Shown here: positions 45,059-56,393 of the stretch, in pieces
Position numbering within the stretch: position 1 is the first letter of the stretch
Layout: every line of letters starts with the position of its first letter
Source of the DNA: Thermothielavioides terrestris NRRL 8126
Taxonomy: Eukaryota; Ascomycota; Sordariomycetes; Sordariales; Chaetomiaceae
Assembly: GCF_000226115.1 (NCBI RefSeq)
Contig: NC_016457.1
Location: forward strand, 3,844,001 to 3,908,000
Length of the DNA stretch: 64,000 bases
Direction of reading: 5' to 3'
Notes under the pieces: generated by a model
Seen by the model: the letters and a program-made list of their open reading frames with translations, nothing else
Told to the model about the DNA's origin: nothing
Databases searched by the model: none
Made by a program: the position numbers and the translations under genes

Positions 45059-46068
45059 CCTTAGCGGGGTAACCTGCTAAATTGTAAGCCAAGAGCATGC
45101 CTTACCTGGGTGTAAGCCTGGCTCCGTTTCTATGGCATAGAATCAGGATAAGCCTGATCCTGGGCATAAGCCTGACGGTCCCTGACGACCCTGACAACTT
45201 TTGGCCCTGTAGTGGGCCCTGTGGGTGCCCTGGACGGATGCCTAATAGCTTGTATGGACCACTAACCGGATACGCTGGAATTGGTGGAATGCGCATTGGA
45301 TATGCACCTATTGCGAAGCTAAATACAGTGCATCCTCCGCCGAACTTTCTGCATTTTTTCCAACTGCCCATGCCAAGCCTTGAACCTGTGTCCTAACCTC
45401 CATAGTGGAAGCAGTGGAAGTGCAGTGGAAGCTGTGGAAGTTGGGTGTGGTGGAAGATCTGGATTGTGGTGGAAGATCCGGTTGTGTGGTGGAAGCTGTG
45501 GAAGTGTGGTAGAAGATCCGGCTGTGTGGTGGAAGCTGTGGAAGTGTGGTGGAAGATCCGGATTGTGGTGGAAGATCCGGCTATGTGGTGGAAGCTGTGG
45601 AAGTGTGGTGGAAGATCCGGATTGTGGTGGAAGATCCGGCTGTGTGGTGGAAGCTGTGGAAGTGTGGTGGAAGATCCGGATTGTGGTGGAAGATGCGGAA
45701 GTGTGGTGGAAGATCGAAGATGCGGATGGAAGAGTGGAAGATGCCTCTTCTCGAGTGCACTTTCTATATTCGGTATACTATTTACAAAGATGGAAGTTGC
45801 AACCTGTTGGAAGTGCCGTTGTGATGATTGGAATGGAGAGGTTGTGGTGTTGATACCTGTAAGACCTTCTGAAGCTTCTGAAGAACGTGTTGTGGACATG
45901 GAAAATTTTTGCAATGTATCTTCCACCTAAATTTGTATGTGTGTGACATCCGTGGCTGCAAGTGTTGTCAGGGACCGTCAGGCTTATGCTCAGCGTCAGG
46001 GTTAGAAGCCTGTGCCAGGCTTAGGACCCTGTGCCAGGCTTACAATTTGCTACAGTTTCCCGCTAAGG
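45059..46068. mobile_element. ~1-kb inverted-repeat element (non-autonomous) in the hAT right arm
   Basis: Ends CCTTAGCGGG...GGGG/AAAC...AATTGTAAGCC are inverted copies of each other over about 32 bp, flanked by TA (45057-45058 and 46069-46070; the context GTAC makes GTAC an alternative). Further in, GCATAAGCCTGACGGTCCCT and several AAGCCTG(G) motifs recur in inverted order over ~130 bp on each side. There is no transposase, and the core is a 20-bp minisatellite. TA flanks would suit a Tc1/mariner-type MITE; hAT subterminal repeats are the alternative. Confidence 0.7.
45447..45717. repeat. ~20-bp minisatellite with 59-60 bp higher-order period
   Basis: About 13 units based on GTGGTGGAAGATCCGG(A/C)T(G)T and GTGGTGGAAGCTGTGGAAGT. 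They alternate in a three-unit order, giving a 59-60 bp higher-order repeat. Long open frames across it (Trp/Lys/Gly/Ser-rich) are a by-product. Confidence 0.92.
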
Positions 46069-46235
46069 TACGGAACAGGAAGGTGGGGTATAGAAAAAGT
46101 GGGGGGGGTCTGTCAGGGTTAGGGATATATATGGCGATTGACGAAACTTGACAACGAATTGATCAAATTCAATCAATTCAATCGCCACCATAATCCAGGC
46201 AATTCAATTCAATTCGAGGCCCAGATTTGACTTGA

Positions 46236-46255
46236 TTGAATTGTTGGGAGCCTTG
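46236..46255 (-). repeat. hAT right terminal inverted repeat
   Basis: Exact reverse complement of 33372-33391. Confidence 0.93.
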
Positions 46256-46263
46256 GGTCCGGG
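46256..46263. repeat. Right 8-bp target-site duplication (GGTCCGGG)
   Basis: Identical to 33364-33371. Confidence 0.93.
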
Positions 46264-46664
46264 AACCGTTTCTGCGCTGCCATGACAGCGTAAAACGCTC
46301 GCTCGCGGCCCGACATGTCACAACGGAGCTGCCAAAAGCCTAGGCAAATGAGAAGTGAGTGAAAAACAAACAACACAGGGAGTGGCCGAAATACGCCCGC
46401 TTTGGCAGCTGGGGTGAACATGCAGTTTAGTCGGGTGTGACGGTGCTGAGAAAGGTTGTCAACACATAGTTAGGGTTAGGGTTAACGTGATGAGCTGATG
46501 CAGAACGCGCCGATTGGGCAACTTTAATTGACGGTGTGGTGGGAAGCGCGTCGCGACGCGTCTCCCACAGCCCGTGAGTGATCCGCCCGTTTTCCATTCA
46601 CATCCATGCGTCTCCAGCAACAGCCAGGCCACTCCTTTGGATAACCAACTCACGACCAGGGACC
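46264..46664 (+). promoter_or_regulatory. PRI2 promoter with telomere-type repeat
   Basis: The 400 bp between the hAT element and the primase start. TTAGGGTTAGGGTTAA lies at about 46470-46484, roughly 180 bp before the ATG. Such teloboxes are bound by Tbf1/TRF-like Myb factors in other fungi; binding here is inference. Confidence 0.45.
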
Positions 46665-48413
46665 ATGAATCGCATCGATGCCAAACGGCGAAATGTCCTC
46701 GACCACCGCAAGAAGCAGTTTGCGGACCCGTCGTACAAGGAGACGCACTATCCGCACCGCCTGAACTTTTACTCGACGCCGCCAACAGCAGACATCACGC
46801 TCGAACAGTTTGAACAATGGGCCATCGATAGACTACGGGGTGCGTAAGAATGGATAATCACAAGCTCAGAAAGACCTACGGTTTCTTGTAATATGCTAAT
46901 AGCAGCTCATCTCCGCAGTCCTCGCCGAGCTCGAGGCGTGCTCCTTCCGCAACCGCACGCCGGCCGAGACGGCCGCGCACATGAAGCCGCTGCTGGACAA
47001 ATACCTGCCGCTCGACGCCAGCAGCTCGGGCAACTCCAAGCTGCACGCGCAGCGCCAGAAGGACCACTACAGCCACTTCATCCTGCGCCTGGCCTTCGCG
47101 TCGACCGAGGACCTGCGCCGCCGCTTCGCCCGCGTCGAGACCATGCTGTTCCGCCTGCGCTTCCAGACCGACGACTCGCGCGAGCGCGCCGCCTTCGTGC
47201 GCACCCTCAACCTCGACTGGGAGCCCGTGCCAGAAGAGGAGAAGCGCGCGCTCGCGCCGCAGCTGGCGACCACCGTCGGCTTCGGGTCCGGCAAGCGGGC
47301 GCAGCAGGTGCTGGATGAGGATTGGTGCAAGGTCGACTGGACCCGCGTGCCGGACCTAGTGAGGGACAGGAAGGTGTTCCTCAAGGGGGGGAAGGCCTAC
47401 GTCCCGGGGAGGGAGCAGCAGAGCATGGTATTGAATACGTTTACGTCGCGATTAGAGCGGGCGTTGGAGGTGAGCGCGCCACAATGCAGGAAACGACAGG
47501 AATGTAAGTGGCCTTCGCTAACAAGAGTTTTTCCCCCGGCAGCTCACAGCGCGCGCGCTCCCGCGGCTGGACGAGGACGACCGGCTCACGCCCATCCTCA
47601 ACCACCTCTCCAAGAACTTCATCGCGCCCGACTCGAGCTACAACGGCAGCAGCGCGGCGATCGAGGGCGCCGAGATCACGGCGCGCAACATCGACAACCT
47701 GTCGCAGCACTTCCCGATGTGCATGGCGCACCTGCACCGCTCGCTGCGGCGCGACGCGCACCTCAAGCACTTCGGCCGGCTGCAGTACACGCTCTTCCTC
47801 AAGGGCATCGGGCTGAACCTGGAGGAGTGCCTCGTCTTCTGGCGGTCGAGCTTCAGCAAGATCACCGACGACACGTTCAACAAGGAGTACCGCTACAACG
47901 TGCGGCACGCGTACGGCGACGTGGGCGGCGACGCGAACCGCCGCAGCGGCGGCTACAGCCCGTACAGCTGCCAGAAGATCCTCACGGAGCACGCCCCCGG
48001 CCCCGGCGACGCCCACGGCTGCCCGTACCGCCACTTCAGCATGGAGAACCTGGCCACGCTGCTCCGCGCGTCCGGCGTCACCGACCCCAAGGTGCTGCAG
48101 GGCGTCATGGAGGACAAGGAGAGCCAGAAGTATCACATGGCGTGCAACCGGTAAAATTCATCCCTCCTCCCCTCCACCACGCCGGGCACCCCGTGTTCCC
48201 TCCCTCCGTCCTCCGATAGAAAGCTAACGACCGAGACACAGCGTCTTCGAGCACCTCCACAAGGCCGAACTCAAGCGCGCCAAAGACGACGGCGTCATGA
48301 CGGCCGCGCAGCTCGAGACCATCGTGCACCCGAACGAGTACTTCAAGCGCAGCTACCTGCTCAAGCACATGGGCAGGCAGCAGCAGCAGGGCGATGTAAA
48401 GATGGAAGGGTGA
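46665..48413 (+). CDS. PRI2: DNA primase large subunit (p58)
   Basis: Regulatory Fe-S subunit of the DNA polymerase alpha-primase complex in the nucleus; it takes part in RNA primer initiation and hand-off. Exons 46665-46839, 46919-47469, 47543-48150 and 48242-48413 give 501 residues. Donors are GTGCGT, GTGAGC and GTAAAA. The N-terminal start MNRIDAKRRNVLDHRKKQF fits the family. The four [4Fe-4S] cysteines are 302 (HFPMCMAH), 385 (YSCQK), 402 (HGCPYRHF) and 443 (HMACNR), with spacing 83/17/41 against 80/17/40 in human p58. The FNKEYRYNVRHAYG loop is intact. The C terminus has a short Gln run. The gene begins only 410 bp from the end of the hAT transposon. Confidence 0.97.
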
Positions 48414-50039
48414 CAGCCGCCGCGGGTTACGTGTTGTGAGGATGGCTGGCAATTCACCGTGGACAAGGTGAGGCGCGTCGGCAGGGCCGGGTGGATAGGT
48501 GGGGTGTGGGAGGGTCAGCTGCGTCGGCGTCTGACACCCTTCAACTCCCCCTAAGGGGCTGGTGAGAGAAGCGACGCAGGATTGGAGGACGGGGGCAGGA
48601 AGCGCCCTAAATACGGCGCGATATACCATACTGCCTGCCCACCTGTTCAGCGTGATGGTCGTCTGCTTTGGGTGAGCATGTGAATGCGAGGGATGACACA
48701 TTTGTACGCAGTATCTCTCCTGAGGAGGGAGGTGGGGGAAGGGGGAAGGGCAGGCGTTGTTTGTGGTTAATTTACGAGTTGCGAGTTCTTGTCTCAGAGA
48801 CGCTCCACACTCATCATGAACTTGGGTGTCGGGCGCAAGTGCGAGTGCACTGCGAAACATGAGGTTTCTTTTTCCGACGAGGTGATTTTCTCCAGCTTAC
48901 TAGGTCCTCGGTGCGACGGTCCCTCCAAGATCTTCACGAGCCCCAAGCACGAGGCAGTCTGGTAGTCAGTATTTCCCCTCCCTCCTTTTCGTGTATTTTT
49001 GGATAGGCTATTTATACTTATCTCAGCCCTCAGACCCCTTTCATTGCGTTCTCTATTTTCCCAGCCTACGGCCGGGAGAGGTCCGTGCCCAGGCCTGCCA
49101 AGACGTAATCCTATACTAGTTTGTATATAACGCTGTCCGCTAGACCCTTTTAAGAACTTGGCCTACTTTTTGTATAGAATGCCTTTGAAAGAGGTCTGAG
49201 AGCAAAATCTAGGATTCGGCCTGGAGTGGTCACGGTTTTGTATGGGAGACCAAAAAATCCAACTTGATCACTCGTAAATATCTCAACTACCATAAATCGT
49301 ATTATAAAGGTAAATACTGTCTGAAGATCGCCATTGATAGGCGATTCTAATGAGCCTACTCTTATATATATAGATACAAATTTTTTCCTGAACGGTTGCT
49401 TTTAACGAAAAGTTTTGGGGTAGTCACGGCATTTTTTCCGATCGATGACCCCCCCTCAATTTCTATAACATTGCGTTAAAACCCATCAAATTTGACGGCA
49501 ACGTTGTGCTCGTCAAGGTGATCCTTGGAGCCTGTTTTTCCGTCCTCTGATCTAACTGTATTGCCGAACGGTAGCTCAGAGGGTGTAGAAAATGGCCTGT
49601 AACGAGCTTGATCGTGGGCATCCTGGGCTTGTGGGCATCCTCCTGGCTAACGTGGGTATCTTCCTGGGTTCGTGGGTATCCTGGCTAATGTGGGCATCTT
49701 CCTAGGTTCGCGAGCATCTTCCTGGGTTCGTGGGCATCTTCCTGGGTTCGCGGGCATCTTCCTGGGTTCGTGGGCATCTTCCTAGGTTCGTGGGTATTCT
49801 GCCTGACGTGGCTATCCTAGGCTTGTGGCCATCCTGGGCTTGTGGCCATCCTCCTAGCCAACGTAGGCATCCTAGGCACTGTTAGAAAGTGTATAATCTA
49901 GTGATTTAGGAGCAACTTACAGATCGCTAAAATACCTAGTTTTGATGGTGTTACCCAGTTTTGATGGTGTTGTAGCTGTCGGCGCAATTCGCCCTGCTCC
50001 TTGTGTGCCCTGACTGGGCCAAATCACGGGTAGACGTTA
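48414..50039. other. Gene-poor region with a 20-bp minisatellite
   Basis: 3' flank of PRI2, then AT-richer sequence (about 49000-49560) without frames, then the minisatellite at 49612-49890. No gene is supported. Confidence 0.55.
49612..49890. repeat. 20-bp minisatellite
   Basis: Imperfect tandem units of TCTTCCTGGGTTCGTGGGCA, most regular at 49690-49790 and decaying into CATCCTGGGCTTGTGG-type variants at both ends. Several units show CCTGG changed to CCTAG. Confidence 0.9.
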
Positions 50040-50432
50040 AAGAGGTCCCGCCAAGACTAATTTCGGCCAATTGTCGACAATGTTTTTATACTATCAGTAC
50101 ATCGCCAAGATCGCCAAAGTGTTTATACTATCGCTAAGGGTTAGTTTGCCGGGGGTATAGGGGGTAGCGCTAGCCCCCCGCTAGTTAGGATTTAGGTTAA
50201 GGTTAGAATTCAGGTTATAGTTAGGGTATAGGTTATCCTCGTTTTCTTTTTTTTCGATTTGGTTGAGGTATTGTAAAGTTGTTGTTACGAGTCTTCGTGG
50301 TTTTGCATTGTTGATGTTGCTCTAAGACGTAGCTTTGATGTTGCTCTAAGACGTAGCGATCCCGCTTACCCTTGGCGATTTGTAATTACTTGAAAGCGGC
50401 AACCTCCGAAATTAGTCTTGGCGGGACCTCTT
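50040..50432 (+). mobile_element. MITE with telomere-like core, copy A (RIP-altered)
   Basis: 393 bp bounded by the inverted terminus AAGAGGTCCCGCCAAGACTA plus ATTTCGG at both ends, with TA outside each end (within TTAA). The core has a degraded TTAGGG-like array (TTAGGATTTAGGTTAAGG). Compared with copies B and C it carries many C-to-T and G-to-A changes, for example GCTAGCCCC against GCCAGCCCC. Confidence 0.9.
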
Positions 50433-53400
50433 TAACGACGACCAAATTACGACCTTTGCACTTAGACTAGTATGGGCTCAAATTGCAATGGGCGCTCTGA
50501 TTGGCTGTAGGCAGTGTAGTGGGGCAGTGTTGCAGGCTAAGCCGGTTTGAGGCCCGCGCAGCGGGCCAATACAGCCCAATACTGGTCTGAGGTCTGAGAT
50601 AAATTTATACTGGTTTCTAGCAACTTCGAACATGGTCTTATGGCACAAGATCAATGACACTGGGCGGCCGAGTGCGACTATCAACGTTACAACCGAGTGA
50701 ACCTCAAGACGGAAAGTCATCTGCATGTTTCTCAACCTGGAGAACACTCACTGACTTCACCTCACCGTTTGGACGATCCGTTGGTCAGACAACCATGTCG
50801 AGCGTGAATGGCACGAGTGTTAAGCCGCCGCGTAATGCGATGTAATTACTACCTTACGTACCGTACGGCATTTGCGCCGCTTTGTGGCGATCCACGGATC
50901 GACCAACTTGCAGGAGAAAGCCGCAATCGAGTGAGGCCAGCGCCTTCTTTCTCCCCCACACAATCCACCCTCGTCCACACATCCGCTGGCGCGGGAAATG
51001 GCTTCACCGGCTCCAGACATTGGCGAAGTTTTGCGGGGCAGTCCGTTCCCTGGCGATGAACCGCTCGGCGGCTTCCGCAGGTGGGTTTGACCGGGCGTTT
51101 GGATTCGCGGAGGGAGGGAGGGGGTTGCGGAGCAAAATGTCCGCGCGACGTTTCCGTCCTCTTGGCCGCCGCCGTTGCTTGGGTTCGGCCTTTGTGTTTC
51201 GTGAGGAGATTTCCCAAATGTGAGGAGGCCGCGTCGCATCGGCCCGAGTTGGGGGGGCTTGGTGACTTAACAAATCGCGGGCGCAAGAGGTGTTGCTGAG
51301 AGCTGACACCTCTTTCGGGAAATTTTCGGCGTTCCTTTCCAAATCTGACTGAAGGCGGACGAGGATGGTATATCCGTAACTCTGGTCGCAGGCCCTCGTC
51401 AGAGACCAGTCCTCGCAGTGCCTCTTTGTTGCTACGCCATCCGATCTCTGTCATGGCCGCGGAAGCGCGGCTGCAGGAACAAGCGCTAGGGTCTAGAAGT
51501 CTTGGATCTCGCGCCCCGTTTGCTCTGGAGGAGCAACCACCACGATGCTGGGCTTACCTGGTATTGCGTGCGGGACCACTGCCTCCAAGACCAGCACAGC
51601 GACGGCATCACGAACCATGCACCATGAGGTCATCCAACAGGTTGGAAAGCGTCAGTAGACTGGCTTCCACACTAGTGTATTGTGGTATGCATGTAAACTG
51701 GAGGTGGCTCCACGCCGTTTCCGGAACTACCTGGCCTTATGTGAACAAGTGTGGGGAGTTAGCGACTTCTCCGGCCCGGCTTACTGTGTACACTAGGTGC
51801 ATCCGTAGACGACGGAGCCGCGAACCAACAACCAAGAGGACGGTGCGAGATCCGGGTTGCCCGCTACCGATCATGACCGAGGATGCCGCATCGAACAAGC
51901 CCTGGTCTAGACTCCTTTTGTTCTGGACTCGATGGCGAGGTGGGACTCCAACTCTGGCCGTGTCAGGACCCGATGCGGCGGTAAGACAAGGCACAGGCCA
52001 AACCAGAACCCGAAGACCTGTGCCAATGGTGTATCCTGGGTCCAAAGGGCGAAACAGAGTCGAGATGTCCACACCGTCGTAACCAGAGGCCGACGGTTCT
52101 ACGTTCTCCATGCCCGCCATGAGACAACCACACTCCTTGCTCAAGGCATTTAGGACATCCCCTCGCCAGCGATGGTACGAACACTCCCAGCCTCGAGAAA
52201 CGCTTGTCTAAGACAGGAACAAACGTCCGGAGTCAGAACCACGCATATGCAGCTTCCTACCGAGCCCCCCTGTCTGTAATTCCGTTCCGTAATAACGCAA
52301 CCGTAGCGTTCTCCAGAACAAAGCTCGGCTCCTTGACCTCAGTGACGTCGTCTTGCATCTAGTACCGGGTGATCCTATCACGATTTCCTGGACCGAAACT
52401 GGGGAGAGGACCCTGGACCGACAAAGCCAAGTATGAAGTGCTCTTGCATAACACGAGCGGACTATGATGGCATTAACAAGCCGGCTGAGGGAGACAACTC
52501 TCTTGGTATTCACTGCTATTCCTTGTTGCAGCGTGGTATCGCTGAGCCAGGCGTAATATCTTGAGAGTTAATGCCGAGTGGCAGATAACGCGCGTGATGG
52601 ATGTTGAGGTGATGCTGATCCTTTCCCGAATCAGCTCGTGTAAGTCGCTCTCAAAACAGCAGACGGGAAGTTGGCTGAGCGCCGTCGGACAGTAACTTCA
52701 GGTAGTGTACCATTCATCAAACAGCAAGTTCGAGGGGCCAACATAACAGCGGCACTGGCAAGCCACAGGCATGCAGACACGGGAAGATGTGCACTGCAAG
52801 TCCCCAACACAATGTCGCAGCTCAACAGCGTCTCAGAGCTTCCCGAAAACCCCGCATCGATCATCCCTCCGGAATATCCGGTCGTTAGGGAGTTATGGAT
52901 TAGCTGAGCAGCACTCACGCTTTCCCAGCCTAGTTGTAGCTTTGATCGGGCGGTACACAAATAAAAGGGGGGAAAAAGGGAAACAGAAAAGAAAAGCGGT
53001 TCCCCAAAGCCGGCCTCCTATGCACGCAAACCTACCAAGGCCCGGAGTCGTGCAGCGCAACAGCCAGCAGAGAAGGGCTGCGCCGGAGGACCCGAGCTGC
53101 CCGGCTGCTGCGAAGACGTTCGCAATGGATGTCTCAATTCCCGTCACAGCACCTCCTCTTCAGCCCCCTCCCAGCGTCGCAGCGGCAACTCCGGGCGGTC
53201 CTGCGGGCAGGGCAGTTTGGGTAACAACGTTGAGAAGCTGTAAGTGACAGTGGCGTAGCGCACTTACACAGTAATGTAGCAGTGTCGGTTCAGGCAGTGA
53301 GCTGGCAGTGCATTGTCTGCATGTCCGGGCTGAGTGCAGCGGGCAGCAGCAGCGCAACCACCAAGCAGGGGGGAACTTCGGACAAAGGCGGTTGAACCCG

Positions 53401-55086
53401 CAACCAACCCACGGTCCTGCATCGCGACCGACAGAAAGCTTGCTTCTCATGCGTCGCGTTGACAGCCTGCTGCATACGGCACACACGATTCAGGGCAGGC
53501 AAAATGGCACAACAGGGCCATATCTACCGCAATTGGACTTCGCAGCAGGCAGGTAACACAAAGGAATATGGGAATAGCACGGAGCAGCTGGTGGTGGTGC
53601 GGCGATGCAGGTGGTGAGACACACCCCGTCCGTCCTCGTCATCATGGTCTCATCACTTGCGTAACAGCCGAGAGGCGCTTGCTAGGTAGCTATCTATCTA
53701 CATGCAACACATGTGGTATCGTGCTTCTATGCTCCGCGCAGCGCCCAAGATGAAAAAAAAGAAGTAGATAGACCAGTCAGGGAACGCTATTCCGTCCGAG
53801 TGCGGCGTGTATCCCATCCATGCCGTGCCTGCAGACCCATGTTTAGTGATCGCTCCCCTCTCCGAAGACGCCGTCGCTCAAGAACCCAAGCGTGATATGT
53901 ACAGTGCGAACAAGAAGAAAAGACAACCCATCCGCCAGGGGAGAAGGCCGCTTGCGATTTTGGAAACGGCCCGTTGAACACACGAGCATCGTGGGACGCC
54001 AGCGCAGCGGGGGAGAAATGGATAGAAAATAGAAGAAAAGGAGGGGAAGAGCCCTCATCAACGACAACATGCCCGTCGCGGTCTAGACCTGGGGCGACGG
54101 TGTAACTCGCGCGCAACCAGAACGGTGCCCTTTGTGAGAGGTCGCATTCTCTCTCCGGAGAGAAGATCGGGCCAGCCTTGCAGCAAGTCGGAAGCACGTC
54201 GACGTCAGCGAGCTTGGCACGCGGCAGGGGGGCTGCGGATCGTGAAGCCGCCATTGGCGGGAGCGATCGTGTCATGAAAGAGCCGGAACCGTTGCCCAAT
54301 GGGCTGTCGAGAATCTGTCCGGCAGCTGCCTAATAATTTGGCGCTGCAGCTTTTGAAGAGAGAATCTGAGCGCTGGTTGTCTCGTGGTCTGGCCCGCGGG
54401 TTCCACTTCGCCGGCGCCGCGGCGCTTGGCTCCTTTCGCCCTCGAGTGTTGAGAAAAAAAAAAAAAAAAAGAGTGCCGAGTCTGAATCGGAACGGGCTCT
54501 CCATAGCCTGCAATAGAGAGGCGCTGAATTGTGCCGAGTCGGAAAATCGACTGAAAAGACAACTGCTGCTGGACCCAGGATCTGCGGGTAGAACGAAGTC
54601 CGGAGCAGCCGGGTACGACGCGCGAAGTGCGCAGATGAAGAGCCTTAAGCGGCGCCGCACTGCGTCCGGCGTGTCGTGGCTCATCCGGTCGAGCAATGAG
54701 CTGGGCAAGTGTGCAGCGTCGGGTTGTCGCGCGCACGAATGTGGACATTCGCAAATGTCGACGCCGCAAGACCATATCGGTGAGAGGGAGAGCAGCCGGC
54801 AATCTCGGCGCAGGTCGCGCTGCGACGATTTCGGTCACATCTCCTTTGGTGAGAGAGGTCCGAAGAAGACGGCCGAGCTTTTGGCGTGCTGACCCTTCTC
54901 GAGCTGGAGGGTATGGCAGGGCGGTGTTGGCGATGCTCGGAGGTTCATGTCGCTGGTAGGCCATGGGGACACGGCTCAGAGGCGCACTTTCCCCGTCCGT
55001 TGCTTCCCAGCCAACTCTTCGACCAGCTGCCGTGCCGCAGTCTCGCTCGTTCTCGTGAGAGCGTAACCCCCTCTGGACACCTCCAC
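50433..55086. other. Long gene-poor region
   Basis: 4.6 kb with open frames on both strands but no recognised domain, splice logic or repeat. A poly-A run is at about 54454-54470. The right end is the 3' flank of the double-CxxC gene. I see nothing else to annotate. Confidence 0.45.
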
Positions 55087-55425
55087 TCAGGTGTAGCCGA
55101 CCATCTTGGCGCAGCGGCTGCAGTAGTAGATGTTAGTCCCGATCTTGATCATGCCGGACAGGCTCGGATCGTCGGTCGAGGTGATCTCCTCTCCTCGCGC
55201 GCACCGCAGGCAGCGGATGACGGTGACCTGCACGGGCGGGCGCGTTGTTGAGTCCATGCTGAGCCGAACAAGCGATCCCGAGCTGGCCGAGTTTGACGAA
55301 GGGAGATCCGAGTCGGACGCTGAGTAGGAAGACGAGGATGCAGACGAAGACGAGGATGACGACGAGCTGGAAGATGGGCTGCCAGGGTAAGGAACCTGGG
55401 GCGGCCGAGAGGAAGATGCGGACAT
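55087..55425 (-). CDS. Small double-CxxC zinc-ribbon-like conserved fungal protein
   Basis: Intronless, 112 residues. The first ~55 residues are low complexity, mostly Ser (a long poly-Ser run), and likely disordered. The C-terminal 50 residues hold two CxxC pairs, Cys72/Cys75 (RCLRCARGEE) and Cys102/Cys105 (YYCSRCAKMVGYT), with the linker SLSGMIKIGTNIYYC. This would fold as one small zinc ribbon. The pattern ...GTNxYYCxRCAKMVGY is one I associate with uncharacterised ascomycete proteins. No targeting signal is seen and the role is unknown. Confidence 0.82.
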   Translation of the reverse strand: MSASSSRPPQVPYPGSPSSSSSSSSSSSASSSSYSASDSDLPSSNSASSGSLVRLSMDSTTRPPVQVTVIRCLRCARGEEITSTDDPSLSGMIKIGTNIYYCSRCAKMVGYT

Positions 55426-56393
55426 GATGGGTGGGAGCGGGTGGCTAGGCCTAGGGCGATGCTGGATTTATCTAGCGATTCGAGGCCGGTTCCAAGCAGA
55501 GACCATTGGATGCTTGGGCGGACAAGTTTGTGCATGTTCTGGCTTATGAGGTCGCGGCAGCAATATGGAAGGGGGGGGAAGGGGCTCGCAGCTTTATTTT
55601 GGGCGGGTGCCAGCGAATCCGGGACACGGGCTGGGCCAGACCAAGGTCTGCTTTGGGCTCTGCCGCTCTGGTGCCCACCCACACGAAGAAAGGCTGGGAC
55701 ATGGGGCTGACATGGGTGAAAGGGAAGGGGGGAGGGAGGGGTGTGTGAGATGTCCGAGGCTGTCCAGGAGCAAGGGGGCACGGCCCGTGTTGGTTACGCC
55801 TGCGGTACAAAATTTTACGCTGTGCAAGGGTGTTTGCGTCCATTCCACCCCGCGACTCGGTGGAAACGGTGCCCTTCGTGTCCACAGCCGTTTAGGTTCG
55901 CAATTGAGGCGGCGCGGTTCGCCCGGGTCCAAAGCCAAACACGGACCTGCCAACTCATGAACCACTGATTCGGAAAGTCAGAAAGTGACTTTGAAGTGGC
56001 CTGAAAGCATTCTCGTCTCGTTCGGAAAGGCCGGTAAACACGCCAACTGCTGACTCATAACATCGCACCGCGTTGCGGCCGCTGTGGTCAGCCCGCCCCG
56101 CGATTTCTAAGACTCGGCTGTGGAGGTTTGGTCCGGCGTAATCGATCCCGGACATGGATAACCCAACAATCTGTCTTGTTCTCGCCTGGGCGCCGTTGAG
56201 GTTGAGATTGGACGGTGGCACTGGGCATCACCCCGAGAGATCACACTTCTCCTGCCTGGCTTGGCCGCCTTCGCCCTGATCGTACCAAGTTTGCACGCAT
56301 GATGCTATGTATATCTCGTGAGTACTGTGCGGGGGCTTCGATGGATGGTTGACGTTGGTTGTTGCGAGGTGCTGCCGATCTGGCTGGATCTTA
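55426..56393. other. Upstream region of the double-CxxC gene
   Basis: Promoter and 5' UTR nearest 55426. The remainder, up to MITE copy B, shows no supported feature. Confidence 0.45.

Larger units (their letters stand above)
33372..46255 (+). mobile_element. Complete but degenerate hAT DNA transposon, with nested insertions
   Basis: 12,884 bp bounded by perfect 20-bp inverted termini (CAAGGCTCCCAACAATTCAA at 33372-33391, its complement at 46236-46255) and flanked by the perfect 8-bp duplication GGTCCGGG. The body encodes a decayed hAT transposase in the + direction, split by a gypsy retroelement. Removing the gypsy element with its duplication (8,691 bp) and the ~1-kb inverted-repeat element leaves about 3.2 kb, a normal hAT size. 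The coding part is riddled with TAG stops and is TA-rich, as after RIP, whereas the outer arms are less altered. It cannot make transposase, but the termini look intact and could in principle be mobilised in trans. Confidence 0.93.

Noticed and set aside
45380..45930. Trp/Gly/Lys-rich open frames
   Set aside because: Product of the 20-bp minisatellite inside a mobile element; open in several frames and strands.
50849..52144. Several 130-220 codon frames
   Set aside because: No domains, heavy mutual overlap on both strands, no splice or start logic.
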